The translations under genes were made by a program, and so were the position numbers. The notes under the pieces are model-generated. The model did not search any database and was not told where the DNA came from. It saw nothing but the letters and a program-made list of their open reading frames with translations. Positions 44,192 to 52,867 of a stretch of DNA of 64,000 bases are shown here, in pieces. The stretch's first letter is position 1. The number at the start of each line of letters is the position of its first letter. The stretch comes from CAIKZZ01 sp037443765. Its GTDB lineage: Bacteria; Pseudomonadota; Gammaproteobacteria; Steroidobacterales; Steroidobacteraceae. The DNA lies in assembly GCA_037443765.1 (NCBI GenBank), contig JBBINS010000001.1, forward strand, positions 248,001-312,000, given 5' to 3'.

Positions 44192-44209
44192 GGCGGTCGC
44201 GCGACCGCC
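44192..44209. promoter_or_regulatory. 18-bp perfect palindrome in the PTS leader
   Basis: GGCGGTCGCGCGACCGCC has no loop. It is placed between the promoter and the start of the first gene, where a repressor could bind, or the RNA could form a hairpin over the ribosome site. No regulator gene adjoins the PTS genes, so a distant regulator would be needed. Confidence 0.4.
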
Positions 44210-44247
44210 CGCTCCCGCGCCATACGAACCAGAGCGGTGCGCCACCA

Positions 44248-46764
44248 GTGAGCGCTGTTCCCACGCGCCTCGAGATCATCGCGCCGTTGTCTGGCGTGCT
44301 CGTGCCGCTCGCGTCCGTGCCGGATCCGGTGTTCGCGGCCGGGACGGCGGGCGACGGCGTGGCGCTCGACCCGACCTCAAGCACGCTGCTGTCGCCGGTC
44401 GCCGGCATCGTCACGCAGCTGCACCGCGCCCACCACGCGATCAGCATCACGACCGCCAGCGGCATCGAGCTGCTCGTCCACGTCGGCATCGACTCGGTGC
44501 TTCAGAAGGGCGCGGGGTTCACCGCGCGCGTCGCGCAGGGCGAGCGCGTCAGGGTCGGCCAGGCGCTGCTGAGCTTTGACGCGGACTTTCTCGCCGGGCG
44601 CGTCCCGAGCCTGCTGACCCCGATCGTCGTCTCGAACGCCGAACGCGTCGCCCGGATCACCGCTGCGAGGGGGGTGGTCGAGGCCGGTCGGGACGTGGTG
44701 CTCACCCTCGAGCTCGCGGCGCCGCCGCCGGTCGACCAGGCCTCGGGGGCGCACGCCGGCCTCGCCAGCCAGACCGTGCGACTGCCGAACCCCGAGGGGC
44801 TCCATGCGCGCCCGGCCGCGGTGCTGGCCGCGGCCGCGAAGCGGTTCCGCTCCGAGATACGCCTCTCGCGCGGCGACGCCACGGCGAATGCGAAGTCGGT
44901 GGTGTCGATCATGCTGCTCGAGACCCGCGCGCACGACGAGCTGCGGGTCGAGGCGTCCGGCGCCGACGCGACGGCCGCGGTCGCGGCGATCGCAGCGCTG
45001 CTCGTGGCGGGCAGCGACGAGCCGGTCGCGGGCATGCGCACCGCGTCGGCGGTGCCGCTCGCCAGCGGGGGCGCGCCGGCCGCCGGCGAGCTCGCCGGCA
45101 TTCCGGCGTCTCCCGGGATCGCGGTCGGCCGGGTCGTGCAGCTGCGACGGGAGCTGCTCGCGGTCGTCGAGCGTGGTGCCGGAGTGGAGCAGGAGCGCTT
45201 GCGCCTCGACGCCGCGATCATGCAGGCGCGCGGCGAGGTCGCGGCATTGAAGGCCAGGCTCGGAACGAACCCGCAGGCGGCGATCCTCGACGCGCACCTC
45301 GAGCTGCTCTCCGATCCGGAGCTGATCGACCTCGCGATCGCCGGTCTCGGCGGCGGCCAGAGTGCCGCCTACGTCTGGCGGCAGGCCTACATGACCTACG
45401 CCGCGCGCCTCGCGGCGCTCGCGAGTCCGCTGCTGCGCGAGCGGGCCGGCGACGTCCGCGACATCGGCCACCGCGTCCTTGCCTTGCTCGCGGGCGTGCG
45501 GCCGGCGGCCGTTGTGGCGACGACCGACGCCATCCTGATCGCCGACGAGCTGACGCCGTCCGAGACTGCCGGCCTCGATCCCGACCGGGTGCGCGGCCTG
45601 TGCACTGTCGCCGGCAGTGCCACCGGCCACGTGGCGATTCTGGCCCGTTCGCTCGGAATTCCCGCAGTGTGCGGCGTCGACGCGGCGGCGCGCGAACTCG
45701 CGGACGGGACGCTCGTCGTGCTCGATGGCGAGCGCGGCACGCTGTCGCGCGAACCTGGCGCGATGGACCTGCAACGGGCGCGGGAACGCGTTGCCGAGCT
45801 CGGGCAGGAACGCGCCGCGGAGCGGGCGGCGGCGTCCGCGCCCGCGACGACCCGCGATGGGCATCGCATCGAGGTGGCCGCGAACGTCGCGAATGCCGAC
45901 GAGGCGCGTGCGGCGGTCGCCGAGGGCGGCGAAGGAGTCGGCTTGCTGCGGTCGGAGTTCCTGTTCGCCGACCGCGATACGCCGCCGACGGAAGCAGAGC
46001 AGGCGGCCGCGTACCGCGAGGTCGCGGCTGCGCTCGGCCGCGGGCGGCGGCTCGTGATCCGCACGCTCGACGTGGGCGGTGACAAGCCGCTGCGTTACGT
46101 GCCGCTGCCGGCCGAGGCCAACCCGTTCCTCGGCGTTCGCGGCATCCGCGTCAGCCTCGAACGCCCGGAGCTGCTGCGTACTCAGCTGCGCGCGATTCTC
46201 GCGGCGGCGGCGCTCGGGGACGTCCACGTGATGTTCCCGATGGTGGCGACGCTCGACGAGCTGCGCGCGGCCCGGGCGCTGCTCGACGCGGAAGTGCCGC
46301 CGGGAAGCGGCGGCGTCCGCGTCGGCGTCATGATCGAGGTGCCCTCGGCGGCGTTGATCGCCGAGCGGCTCGCGCCGGAGGTCGACTTCTTCTCGATCGG
46401 CACCAACGACCTGACGCAGTACACGCTCGCCATGGACCGCGGCCACCCGCAGCTCGCGACCCGCGCCGACGGCCTGCATCCGGCCATACTCCGGCTGATC
46501 GCGATGACGGTCGACGCTGCCCACCGGCACGCCACGTGGGTCGGGGTGTGCGGCGGGCTCGCCGCGGAGCCGCTCGCAATACCGGTGCTCGTCGGCCTCG
46601 GTGTCGACGAGCTTTCGGTCGCCGTGCCGGCGATCGCGGCTGTCAAGGCGCGCGTGCGGCGGCTGTCGAGGGCCGCCTGCGAGCCGCTCGCCGCCGAGCT
46701 GCTCGCCATGGGGACGGCCGGCGAGGTGCGCGCGCGTCTCGCGGCGTTCAACGAGCGACGCTGA
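44248..46764 (+). CDS. PTS EIIA-HPr-enzyme I fusion protein
   Basis: 838 residues in three parts. EIIA of the glucose type (1-150) with phosphohistidine His78 in ELLVHVGID; HPr (about 175-260) with His186 in GLHARPAAV and Ser217 at the regulatory-Ser46 position; enzyme I (about 280-838) with His461 in SATGHVAILARS, the PEP-site TLDVGGDKPLRY and GTNDLTQYTL, and the late Cys in VCGGLAAEP. One polypeptide can thus pass phosphate from PEP to the partner EIICB without separate enzyme I and HPr. The start is a GTG with no strong ribosome site. The EIICB gene follows 28 bases later. Confidence 0.92.
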   Translation: MSAVPTRLEIIAPLSGVLVPLASVPDPVFAAGTAGDGVALDPTSSTLLSPVAGIVTQLHRAHHAISITTASGIELLVHVGIDSVLQKGAGFTARVAQGERVRVGQALLSFDADFLAGRVPSLLTPIVVSNAERVARITAARGVVEAGRDVVLTLELAAPPPVDQASGAHAGLASQTVRLPNPEGLHARPAAVLAAAAKRFRSEIRLSRGDATANAKSVVSIMLLETRAHDELRVEASGADATAAVAAIAALLVAGSDEPVAGMRTASAVPLASGGAPAAGELAGIPASPGIAVGRVVQLRRELLAVVERGAGVEQERLRLDAAIMQARGEVAALKARLGTNPQAAILDAHLELLSDPELIDLAIAGLGGGQSAAYVWRQAYMTYAARLAALASPLLRERAGDVRDIGHRVLALLAGVRPAAVVATTDAILIADELTPSETAGLDPDRVRGLCTVAGSATGHVAILARSLGIPAVCGVDAAARELADGTLVVLDGERGTLSREPGAMDLQRARERVAELGQERAAERAAASAPATTRDGHRIEVAANVANADEARAAVAEGGEGVGLLRSEFLFADRDTPPTEAEQAAAYREVAAALGRGRRLVIRTLDVGGDKPLRYVPLPAEANPFLGVRGIRVSLERPELLRTQLRAILAAAALGDVHVMFPMVATLDELRAARALLDAEVPPGSGGVRVGVMIEVPSAALIAERLAPEVDFFSIGTNDLTQYTLAMDRGHPQLATRADGLHPAILRLIAMTVDAAHRHATWVGVCGGLAAEPLAIPVLVGLGVDELSVAVPAIAAVKARVRRLSRAACEPLAAELLAMGTAGEVRARLAAFNERR

Positions 46765-46792
46765 GCGCCGGCGCCGGAACCAGGAGGGGCTG

Positions 46793-48559
46793 ATGCTGAA
46801 TAACGCATTCTCGTTCCTGCAGAAGGTCGGCAAGTCGCTGATGCTGCCGGTGGCGGTGCTGCCGGTGGCGGGCCTGCTGCTCGGCATCGGGGCTGCAAAC
46901 TTCGACTGGCTGCCGCCGGTCGCCTCGGCGCTGATGAAGGCGTCAGGCGACGTCGTGTTCGGCAACCTGCCGCTGATCTTTGCGATCGGCGTCGCGGTCG
47001 GCTTCACCGACAACGACGGCGTGGCGGCGATCTCCGCGGCCGTCGGCTACGTCGTGCTGCTCGCGACGCTCGGCGTCATGGCACACGTCTTCGGCGTCGA
47101 GCCGGCGACGATCATGGGCATCAAGACGATGCAGACGGGTGTCTTCGGCGGGATCCTCGCCGGCGGTCTGGCTGCGGCGATGTTCCAGCGCTTTTACCGG
47201 ATATCGCTGCCACCGTACCTCGCGTTCTTCGCCGGCAAGCGCTTCGTGCCGATCATCACGGCGCTCGGCGCGATCGGCGTCGGCGTGCTGCTGTCGGTCG
47301 TCTGGCCGCCGGTCCAGCAAGGGATCAACGTGTTCTCGCACTGGGCGGCGGTCAGCGATCCGCGCACTGCGGCGACCGTGTACGGCTTCGTCGAGCGGCT
47401 GCTGATCCCGTTCGGCCTGCACCACATCTGGAACGTGCCGTTCTTCTTCGAGATGGGTGCTTACACCGACGCGAGCGGCACCGTCGTCCACGGCGACATC
47501 AACCGCTTCTTCGCAGGCGACCCGACCGCGGGGGTGCTGGCGGGCGCCTTCCTGTTCAAGATGTTCGGCCTGCCCGCTGCGGCAATCGCGATCTGGCGCA
47601 GCGCGAGGCCCGAGAACCGGGTGGCGGTCGGCGGCATCATGGTGTCCGCAGCGCTCACCTCGTTCCTCACCGGCATCACCGAGCCGATCGAATTCGCGTT
47701 CCTGTTCGTCGCGCCGGTGCTCTACCTGCTGCACGCCTGTCTCGCCGCGTCGACGCAGTTCGTCGCCAACACCCTCGGCATGCACATGGGCTTCACGTTC
47801 TCGCAGGGGGGCATCGACTTCCTGGTATTCAACGCCCTCGGAAAGTTCTCGCAGCGCTGGTGGCTCGTGCTCGTGATCGGGCCGGTCTACGCCGCCGTCT
47901 ACTACACGGTGTTCCGCGTCGCGATCGAGTGGCTCGATCTCAAGACGCCGGGACGGGAGGCCGCCGCCGGCGGCGCCCCCGCAGTCGCCGAGCGGCAGGG
48001 TGGCCGCGCGCGCGACCTGGTGCTCGCGTTCGGCGGACGCGCCAACATTGCGAGCCTCGATGCCTGCATCACGCGTCTGCGGGTCGCGGTCCGCGATCCC
48101 TCGCGTGTCCGTGACAGCGCGCTGAAGGCGCTCGGGGCGACTGGCGTCATGACGGTCGGCAACGGCGTCCAGGCGGTATTCGGGCCGCTGTCGGAGAACC
48201 TGAAGACCGATATGGTGGAGTACCTCCGTTCGACTGGGGCCGAGGACGAGGCTGAACCGGGCGCACCGGCCGCCGCGCCGGCACCGGCGGCCGCGACCGC
48301 GTCGGTCCCGATCGAGCCGTGGATCCGAGCGGCCGCGGCCCCGCTCGTCGCCGCGCTCGGCGGTCGCGCCAATCTGCGCAGCCTTGAGGCGGTCGCGGGA
48401 ACGCGCCTGCGAGTCGAGCTCGCCGACGGCCAGCGGTTCGACGAAGGCGCGGCGCGGACCGCGGGCGTTGCAGGCGTGATGCGCATCGCGCCGGGCGTTC
48501 TGCACCTCATCGTCGGCGACAAGGCGGCGCAGTTCGCGGCCGCGATGCAGCCGCCCTGA
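46793..48559 (+). CDS. PTS EIICB component, glucose/N-acetylglucosamine type, with extra EIIB-like domain
   Basis: 588 residues, GGAGGGG before the ATG. EIIC (1-385) with about 10 membrane segments, GLHHIWNVPFF near 209 and GITEPIEFAFLF near 294, strongly PtsG-like, but with HGDINRF as in NagE, so glucose or GlcNAc is the likely sugar. First EIIB (405-480) with phosphocysteine Cys425 in SLDACITRLRV. A second EIIB-like domain (about 512-582) keeps the fold (LGGRANLRSLEAVAGTRLRV, HLIVGDKAA) but has Val534 in place of the Cys, so it cannot be phosphorylated there and may be regulatory or structural. The EIIA is supplied by the fusion upstream. Confidence 0.9.
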   Translation: MLNNAFSFLQKVGKSLMLPVAVLPVAGLLLGIGAANFDWLPPVASALMKASGDVVFGNLPLIFAIGVAVGFTDNDGVAAISAAVGYVVLLATLGVMAHVFGVEPATIMGIKTMQTGVFGGILAGGLAAAMFQRFYRISLPPYLAFFAGKRFVPIITALGAIGVGVLLSVVWPPVQQGINVFSHWAAVSDPRTAATVYGFVERLLIPFGLHHIWNVPFFFEMGAYTDASGTVVHGDINRFFAGDPTAGVLAGAFLFKMFGLPAAAIAIWRSARPENRVAVGGIMVSAALTSFLTGITEPIEFAFLFVAPVLYLLHACLAASTQFVANTLGMHMGFTFSQGGIDFLVFNALGKFSQRWWLVLVIGPVYAAVYYTVFRVAIEWLDLKTPGREAAAGGAPAVAERQGGRARDLVLAFGGRANIASLDACITRLRVAVRDPSRVRDSALKALGATGVMTVGNGVQAVFGPLSENLKTDMVEYLRSTGAEDEAEPGAPAAAPAPAAATASVPIEPWIRAAAAPLVAALGGRANLRSLEAVAGTRLRVELADGQRFDEGAARTAGVAGVMRIAPGVLHLIVGDKAAQFAAAMQPP

Positions 48560-48582
48560 TGCCCGCGTCGGCTTCGACGGGC

Positions 48583-49902
48583 TTACCGGGACCGGGCCGG
48601 CCCGATCACGAGCATCGCGACCGCGGCGATCGCGAACGGCACGCTGAACAGCGTGTACAGCTGCGCCGGCAGCCAGCCCTGATCGCTCAGCGCACCGCTC
48701 GCGAACGGCGAGAGGATCGCCCCGAAGCGACCGATCCCGATCGCCCAGCCCATTCCGGTCGCGCGGACCGCCGTTGGGTAGAGCGGCGGCCCGACCGCGT
48801 ACAGGCCGGCCATCGCCGCGTTCGAGATGCTGCCGAGCAGCAGTGCAGTCCAGAGGGCGGCGTCGAGGTGCGTCATCGTCAGGCCGAATGCGACGATCAG
48901 CAGCGCGCTGCCGACGAGCGCCGCGAGCAATAACCGGTGCGCATCGGCGCGCGCGGCGGCCGCGGCGTATCCGCCGCAGCCGATGATGCCGCCGAGGTTG
49001 AGCAGCACGCCGGCCGTCAGGCCCTGGCTGGCGCTCAGGCCCGCCGCATGCAGCAGCCGCGGCGTCCAGCTGACGATGAAGTAGAAGCCCGCCATCGTGC
49101 AGAAGAACATCGCCCACACGAGCAGGGTCGCCGGCGTCATCAGCAGCGCAAGCTGCGCGCGGACCGGCAGGGCGCCCGTCTCGCGCGTCGGCTCCGGCAA
49201 CGCGCTGACCGGCGGCCGCCGCATCGTCGCGAGCAGTGCATTGATCCGCTGCAGCGCCGACGGCGGGCGGCGCGTGACCAGGAAGTCGAGCGACTCCGGC
49301 AGCTTGCGCCATGCGACTGGCAGCAGCAGCAGCGACATCGTGCCGCCGATCACGAATGCGGAGCGCCAGCCGTAGCGTGGAATCGCGAAGGCCGCGAGCG
49401 CGCCGCCGACCGTGGCGCCGATGGAGTAGCCGGTCGCGTAGGCGCCGAGGGCCGTGCGGCGCCAGCGGTCCGGGGCGTACTCCGATACGATGACCGCCGC
49501 GCTCGCGATCGTGCCGCCGATGCCGAGGCCGGTGACGACGCGCAGGATTCGCAGGTCCTCGAAGCCGCGCGCGGCCCCCGAGCCCAGCATTCCGGTACCG
49601 GCGAGCGCGATCGAGAGCAGCACGACGTTCCGTCGGCCCCAGCGATCTGCGCAGGGGCCGAGCAGCAGCGAGCCGATCCCCATACCGACGAGGCCCGCGC
49701 TCAGCAGCTGGCCCAGCTGGGCGTCGAGCAGGTGCCAGTCCGCCTTGACGCCCGACGCAGAGAACGACATCGCCAGGATGTCGAAGCCGTCGAGCATGTT
49801 GAGACCGACGCACACCGCGATCGCCGCCAGCTGGAAGCGCGTCAGCGGTCCCTCGGCGAGGGCGCGTCGGACGTCGCCGGTCACGCCGCGGTTCCGCGGC
49901 AC
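48583..49902 (-). CDS. MFS transporter, aromatic acid:H+ symporter (AAHS) type
   Basis: 439 residues from GTG at 49902, or the GTG at 49884; neither has a good ribosome site. Twelve helices. AAHS marks: LNMLDGFDILAMSFSA in the first helix, GPCADRWGRRNVVLLS after the second, and LYAVGPPLYPTAVRATGMGW in the second half. Relatives carry 4-hydroxybenzoate, benzoate or similar aromatic acids (PcaK, BenK, MhpT). It stands alone and converges with the PTS operon, 23 bases apart. With two aromatic amino acid lyases nearby, an aromatic breakdown product is a sensible cargo. That link is only inference. Confidence 0.85.
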   Translation of the reverse strand: MPRNRGVTGDVRRALAEGPLTRFQLAAIAVCVGLNMLDGFDILAMSFSASGVKADWHLLDAQLGQLLSAGLVGMGIGSLLLGPCADRWGRRNVVLLSIALAGTGMLGSGAARGFEDLRILRVVTGLGIGGTIASAAVIVSEYAPDRWRRTALGAYATGYSIGATVGGALAAFAIPRYGWRSAFVIGGTMSLLLLPVAWRKLPESLDFLVTRRPPSALQRINALLATMRRPPVSALPEPTRETGALPVRAQLALLMTPATLLVWAMFFCTMAGFYFIVSWTPRLLHAAGLSASQGLTAGVLLNLGGIIGCGGYAAAAARADAHRLLLAALVGSALLIVAFGLTMTHLDAALWTALLLGSISNAAMAGLYAVGPPLYPTAVRATGMGWAIGIGRFGAILSPFASGALSDQGWLPAQLYTLFSVPFAIAAVAMLVIGPARSR

Positions 49903-50064
49903 TGCGGCGGGGGGGCAGCCGGTCGCGCCGGCCGTGAGCGACGCGCCCGCGTGTGGTTCCTGGAGTGCACGCCGCGAGGATCCAAGAAATCTGCACGGCG
50001 CGCAACCTTGCGGCCGGCACCGCTCGCGCCGGGTCGCGTGCGCGACCCGTTGCCGCAGTGCGAT

Positions 50065-50670
50065 TCAGCCGCGGCCGCGCGGCTCGCGGTCAGTGGCGGG
50101 TCCGAGCGCGCGGCGCAGCTTCGGCAGTTCCTGGTGGTAGCCCTCTGCGTCGCCGTAGTCGACGAAATGAGCGTACTGCCGGTGAGCCGCGACGACGCGC
50201 CGGGCATGCTTGATCGGGCACCAGTACTGCTCCGTGCGGCCGGCAATCTCGCGAAGGTAGCCGATCAGGCCGTTGGCGTAGGAACAGTAGGCGCAGTTCA
50301 GCTTCTCGATGGCATTCAGGTATTCAAGCTGGCTGCGGTCGAAGACCAGGTAGTCGCCGCGACGGACCTTCTCGATGCCGTAGACGCGAAAACAGATCGC
50401 CTGGTACAGGGTCAGGAACAGATCGAGCAACGCGAGCGGCACGAGCATCCCGTAGATGAGCGGCGCCGTCAGCAGCATCACCGGGCGCGCGGTCAGCACG
50501 TAGCGCGCGACGTGCGTCTTCAAGGCCCGATGGCGGACGAGAACCGCCTGCTCGAAGCGGGCCTTGCCGTCGCACACCGCGAAGCTGAGCTCGAGGCGAC
50601 GCCTGGCAAGCTCGACCTCGTCCTCGAGCGCCCTGATCCTTCGCAATAATCCGCCGACCTTGTCGGGCAT
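50065..50670 (-). CDS. Unknown membrane protein with a cysteine-rich segment
   Basis: 201 residues, ATG with GAGGGGATACC upstream. A charged helical N-terminus (1-35), two adjoining hydrophobic segments at about 60-95 (LTARPVMLLTAPLIYGMLVP, then LALLDLFLTLYQAICFRVYG), and a soluble C-terminal part with CAYCSYANG near 127 and EQYWCPIKHARR near 147. The Cys-x-x-Cys plus later Cys/His could bind a metal or form a redox site. I have no family name for it. Alone between the MFS gene and yaiI, leftward. Confidence 0.75.
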   Translation of the reverse strand: MPDKVGGLLRRIRALEDEVELARRRLELSFAVCDGKARFEQAVLVRHRALKTHVARYVLTARPVMLLTAPLIYGMLVPLALLDLFLTLYQAICFRVYGIEKVRRGDYLVFDRSQLEYLNAIEKLNCAYCSYANGLIGYLREIAGRTEQYWCPIKHARRVVAAHRQYAHFVDYGDAEGYHQELPKLRRALGPATDREPRGRG

Positions 50671-50901
50671 GGTATCCCCTCGGCGTCGCCGGGCGGCGCG
50701 CGTGGCTCGAACCGCGGGAGCAGGCCGTTCCGCCGGCGGCAGCGACGAAGCTGGACTCCCCCGATGAGGCTGCGAGCTTCCGCTCGTCGCCGCATCCGGA
50801 ATTGCCCCGCGCGCCGCCGGGCGCGCGCCCGGTGGCAGCGCCGGGATGGTAGGCTTCGGCCCCGCTGCGGACCGGGGCGGCAGGTGGGACCGGAGGGGCG
50901 C

Positions 50902-51363
50902 GTGGCCGGCAGCTGTATCTGGGTGGATGCCGATGCGTGCCCGAAGGTCGTCAAGGACATCCTGTTCCGGGCGGCCGAACGCTCGGGCGTCGTCGTCACG
51001 CTCGTCGCCAACCAGCCGCTGGCGATCCCGCGCATTCCATCGTTGCGCATGCTGACCGTCGCGTCGGGATTCGACGTGGCCGACAACGCCATCGTCGCAC
51101 GTGTGGCCGCGGGCGACTTCGTGGTCACCTCCGACATCCCGCTTGCGGCGGAGGTCCTCGCCAAGGGTGCCGAGGCGGTCAGCCCGCGCGGCGAGCGGTT
51201 CTCGCCCGATACAATCCGCGGCTTGCTGACCATGCGGGACTTCATGGACACGATGCGCTCGAGCGGCGCGGTCGGAGGCGGGCCGCCGCCGCTCAGTCAG
51301 TCGGACCGCAATGCGTTTGCCGGGCGCCTCGACCGGTGGCTCGCGCGCCGGCGCGTGCAGTGA
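50902..51363 (+). CDS. yaiI: DUF188 (YaiI/YqxD) family protein
   Basis: 153 residues from GTG at 50902 (GGAGGGG upstream). Family sequence throughout: IWVDADACPKVVKDILFRAA at the start, VASGFDVADNAIVARVAAGD, VVTSDIPLAAEVLAKGAEAV and FMDTMRSSGAVGGGPPPLSQ. A PIN-like fold with conserved Asp residues suggests a nuclease, but no function is established for the family. It is 46 bases upstream of the rhomboid gene and may share its transcript. Confidence 0.92.
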   Translation: MAGSCIWVDADACPKVVKDILFRAAERSGVVVTLVANQPLAIPRIPSLRMLTVASGFDVADNAIVARVAAGDFVVTSDIPLAAEVLAKGAEAVSPRGERFSPDTIRGLLTMRDFMDTMRSSGAVGGGPPPLSQSDRNAFAGRLDRWLARRRVQ

Positions 51364-51409
51364 ACGCGCCGGCGCGTGCCGCGGCGCGCGGCAGCCAGGA
51401 GGACGAGTC

Positions 51410-52000
51410 ATGCGCGGCGTGAACGGAGCACTGATCATCGCGAACGTTGCGGCCTTCGGGCTGCAGCTGCTGTATCCGCAGCTGCTCGCGCCGTTCGCGC
51501 TCTGGCCGCTCGGCATGCAGTCGCACCGCGGCCTGATCGTGCAATTCGAGCCGTGGCAGCTCGTCAGCTACGCGTTCCTGCACGGCAGCGTCGTGCACCT
51601 CGGGCTCAACATGTTCGCGCTGTGGATGTTCGGCCGCGACTGCGAGCAGGCGCTCGGCTCGGGTCGCTACCTGACGCTGTACTTCGCCGCGGTGCTGTCC
51701 GCCGCCGCGACGCAGCTCACCGCGGGGATGCTGGCGCACTCGGCGTCGCCGACGATCGGCGCCTCCGGCGGCGTGTTCGGGGTGCTGCTGGCCTTCGCCG
51801 TGCTGTACCCCTCCCGGCGGATCATGCTGCTGTTCCCGCCGATCCCCATGCCGGCGTGGCTGTTCGTCACGCTGTACGGCCTGATCGAACTCGGGAACGG
51901 CGTGCTCGGGACGAACGCCGGCGTCGCGCACTTTGCGCACCTCGGCGGCATGCTCGGCGCCGGGCTCCTGCTGCGCTACTGGCGCAATGCCGCGCGCTGA
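51410..52000 (+). CDS. Rhomboid-family intramembrane serine protease
   Basis: 196 residues, GGAGGAC before the ATG. Six-helix rhomboid core: YAFLHGSVVHLGLNMFALWM with the conserved His and Asn, catalytic Ser in TIGASGGVFGVLLAF (GxSG), and catalytic His in VAHFAHLGGMLGAG. It cleaves membrane proteins within or near their helices; substrate unknown. Normal small bacterial GlpG-like form without cytoplasmic domain. Confidence 0.92.
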   Translation: MRGVNGALIIANVAAFGLQLLYPQLLAPFALWPLGMQSHRGLIVQFEPWQLVSYAFLHGSVVHLGLNMFALWMFGRDCEQALGSGRYLTLYFAAVLSAAATQLTAGMLAHSASPTIGASGGVFGVLLAFAVLYPSRRIMLLFPPIPMPAWLFVTLYGLIELGNGVLGTNAGVAHFAHLGGMLGAGLLLRYWRNAAR

Positions 52001-52027
52001 GCGCCGCGCGTCCGGCGGACGCAGCCG

Positions 52028-52234
52028 TCAGTAGTGCGGCGGAATCTCGAACTTCGACTCGGGGCCGGCCGGCGCGTCGGTGGCCTCGACGCGCTCGATG
52101 AGGCGCTGGTAGCGCGCCTCGTGGGCGTCGAGCCGCTGCTGCTGCCGGTACAGCACGTCCGACAGGTCCTGCAGGGCGCGTTCGAGGTGCGCCACCTTAA
52201 TTTCCAGTGTCTCGATTCGGGTGTCGTGCGGCAC
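52028..52234 (-). CDS. slyX: SlyX family protein
   Basis: 68 residues. Coiled-coil leucine-rich pattern (RIETLEIKVAHLERALQDLS) with the C-terminal PPHY that marks SlyX proteins. Function unknown, small cytoplasmic protein. It converges with the rhomboid gene. Confidence 0.9.
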   Translation of the reverse strand: MPHDTRIETLEIKVAHLERALQDLSDVLYRQQQRLDAHEARYQRLIERVEATDAPAGPESKFEIPPHY

Positions 52235-52416
52235 AGCGGCTTCCGTGCAGGCGGGTCGCCAGTATAGGCGTCCGCCCCACCGGCCTCACCGGCCGCGGCC
52301 AGTCGGCCGTCCGCCCGGCCCGCGGGCCACGCGCGAGCCACCGGTTCCGTGCTTTAAGCCGTTGATTCTGCTGCCGATCTCGGCCGTCGCACGCGACCCT
52401 TCGACCGATCGCCACT

Positions 52417-52436
52417 TGGCGAGTAATATAACGCCA
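52417..52436. promoter_or_regulatory. Promoter and operator of the Xre-RES module
   Basis: TGGCG (52417-52421) and CGCCA (52432-52436) are inverted around an AT-rich core with TAATAT (52424-52429), a likely -10 box. A further GGCG follows at 52440-52443. Xre antitoxins of such pairs repress their own promoter, so binding here is expected. The start of the antitoxin gene is 18 bases downstream. Confidence 0.45.
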
Positions 52437-52453
52437 GATGGCGAGGATCCGAT

Positions 52454-52867
52454 ATGCAGACTGACGCGCTCCTGGGCACGATGCTCGCGGACCACGAGCC
52501 GCTGAAGCTCCTCGAACAGCTGTCGGCGGGGCTGCCCGCCGCGACATTGCGCCAATTCAAGCGCGCGACGCGCCTCGCCGATGCGGATGTCGCGGCACTG
52601 CTGCAGGTCAGTGGCCGCACGCTCAGCCGACTCAAGGGCGGCAAGGCTCGCCTGCCGGCCGACCTGAGCGACCGGCTCTATTCGGTGGCGTCGGTGTTCG
52701 CGCTCGCGGAGGACGTCTTCGGCACCGCCGATCGTGCCCGCGCCTGGCTCGTCGAGCCCCAGCACGGGCTCGGCGGAAAGCGGCCGCAGGAACTGGTGGC
52801 GTCCGAGACAGGGCGCGCGCAGGTGCGGTCGCTCCTGCGTCGGATCGAGCACGGCTTCCTTGCCTGA
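52454..52867 (+). CDS. Xre/MbcA/ParS-type antitoxin (DUF2384)
   Basis: 137 residues, GAGGATCCGAT before the ATG. Helix-turn-helix around 40-75 (ADADVAALLQVSGRTLSRLK), then the DUF2384 toxin-binding domain (AEDVFGTADRARAWLVEPQH, GLGGKRPQELVASETG), given as two stretches. It binds and neutralises the RES toxin encoded by the next gene and represses the pair. The stop overlaps the toxin start. Confidence 0.92.
   Translation: MQTDALLGTMLADHEPLKLLEQLSAGLPAATLRQFKRATRLADADVAALLQVSGRTLSRLKGGKARLPADLSDRLYSVASVFALAEDVFGTADRARAWLVEPQHGLGGKRPQELVASETGRAQVRSLLRRIEHGFLA

Noticed and set aside
46943..50020. A 1025-codon open frame on the minus strand
   Set aside because: Its content is a shadow of the EIICB gene and of the MFS gene in another frame; both real genes have clear families.
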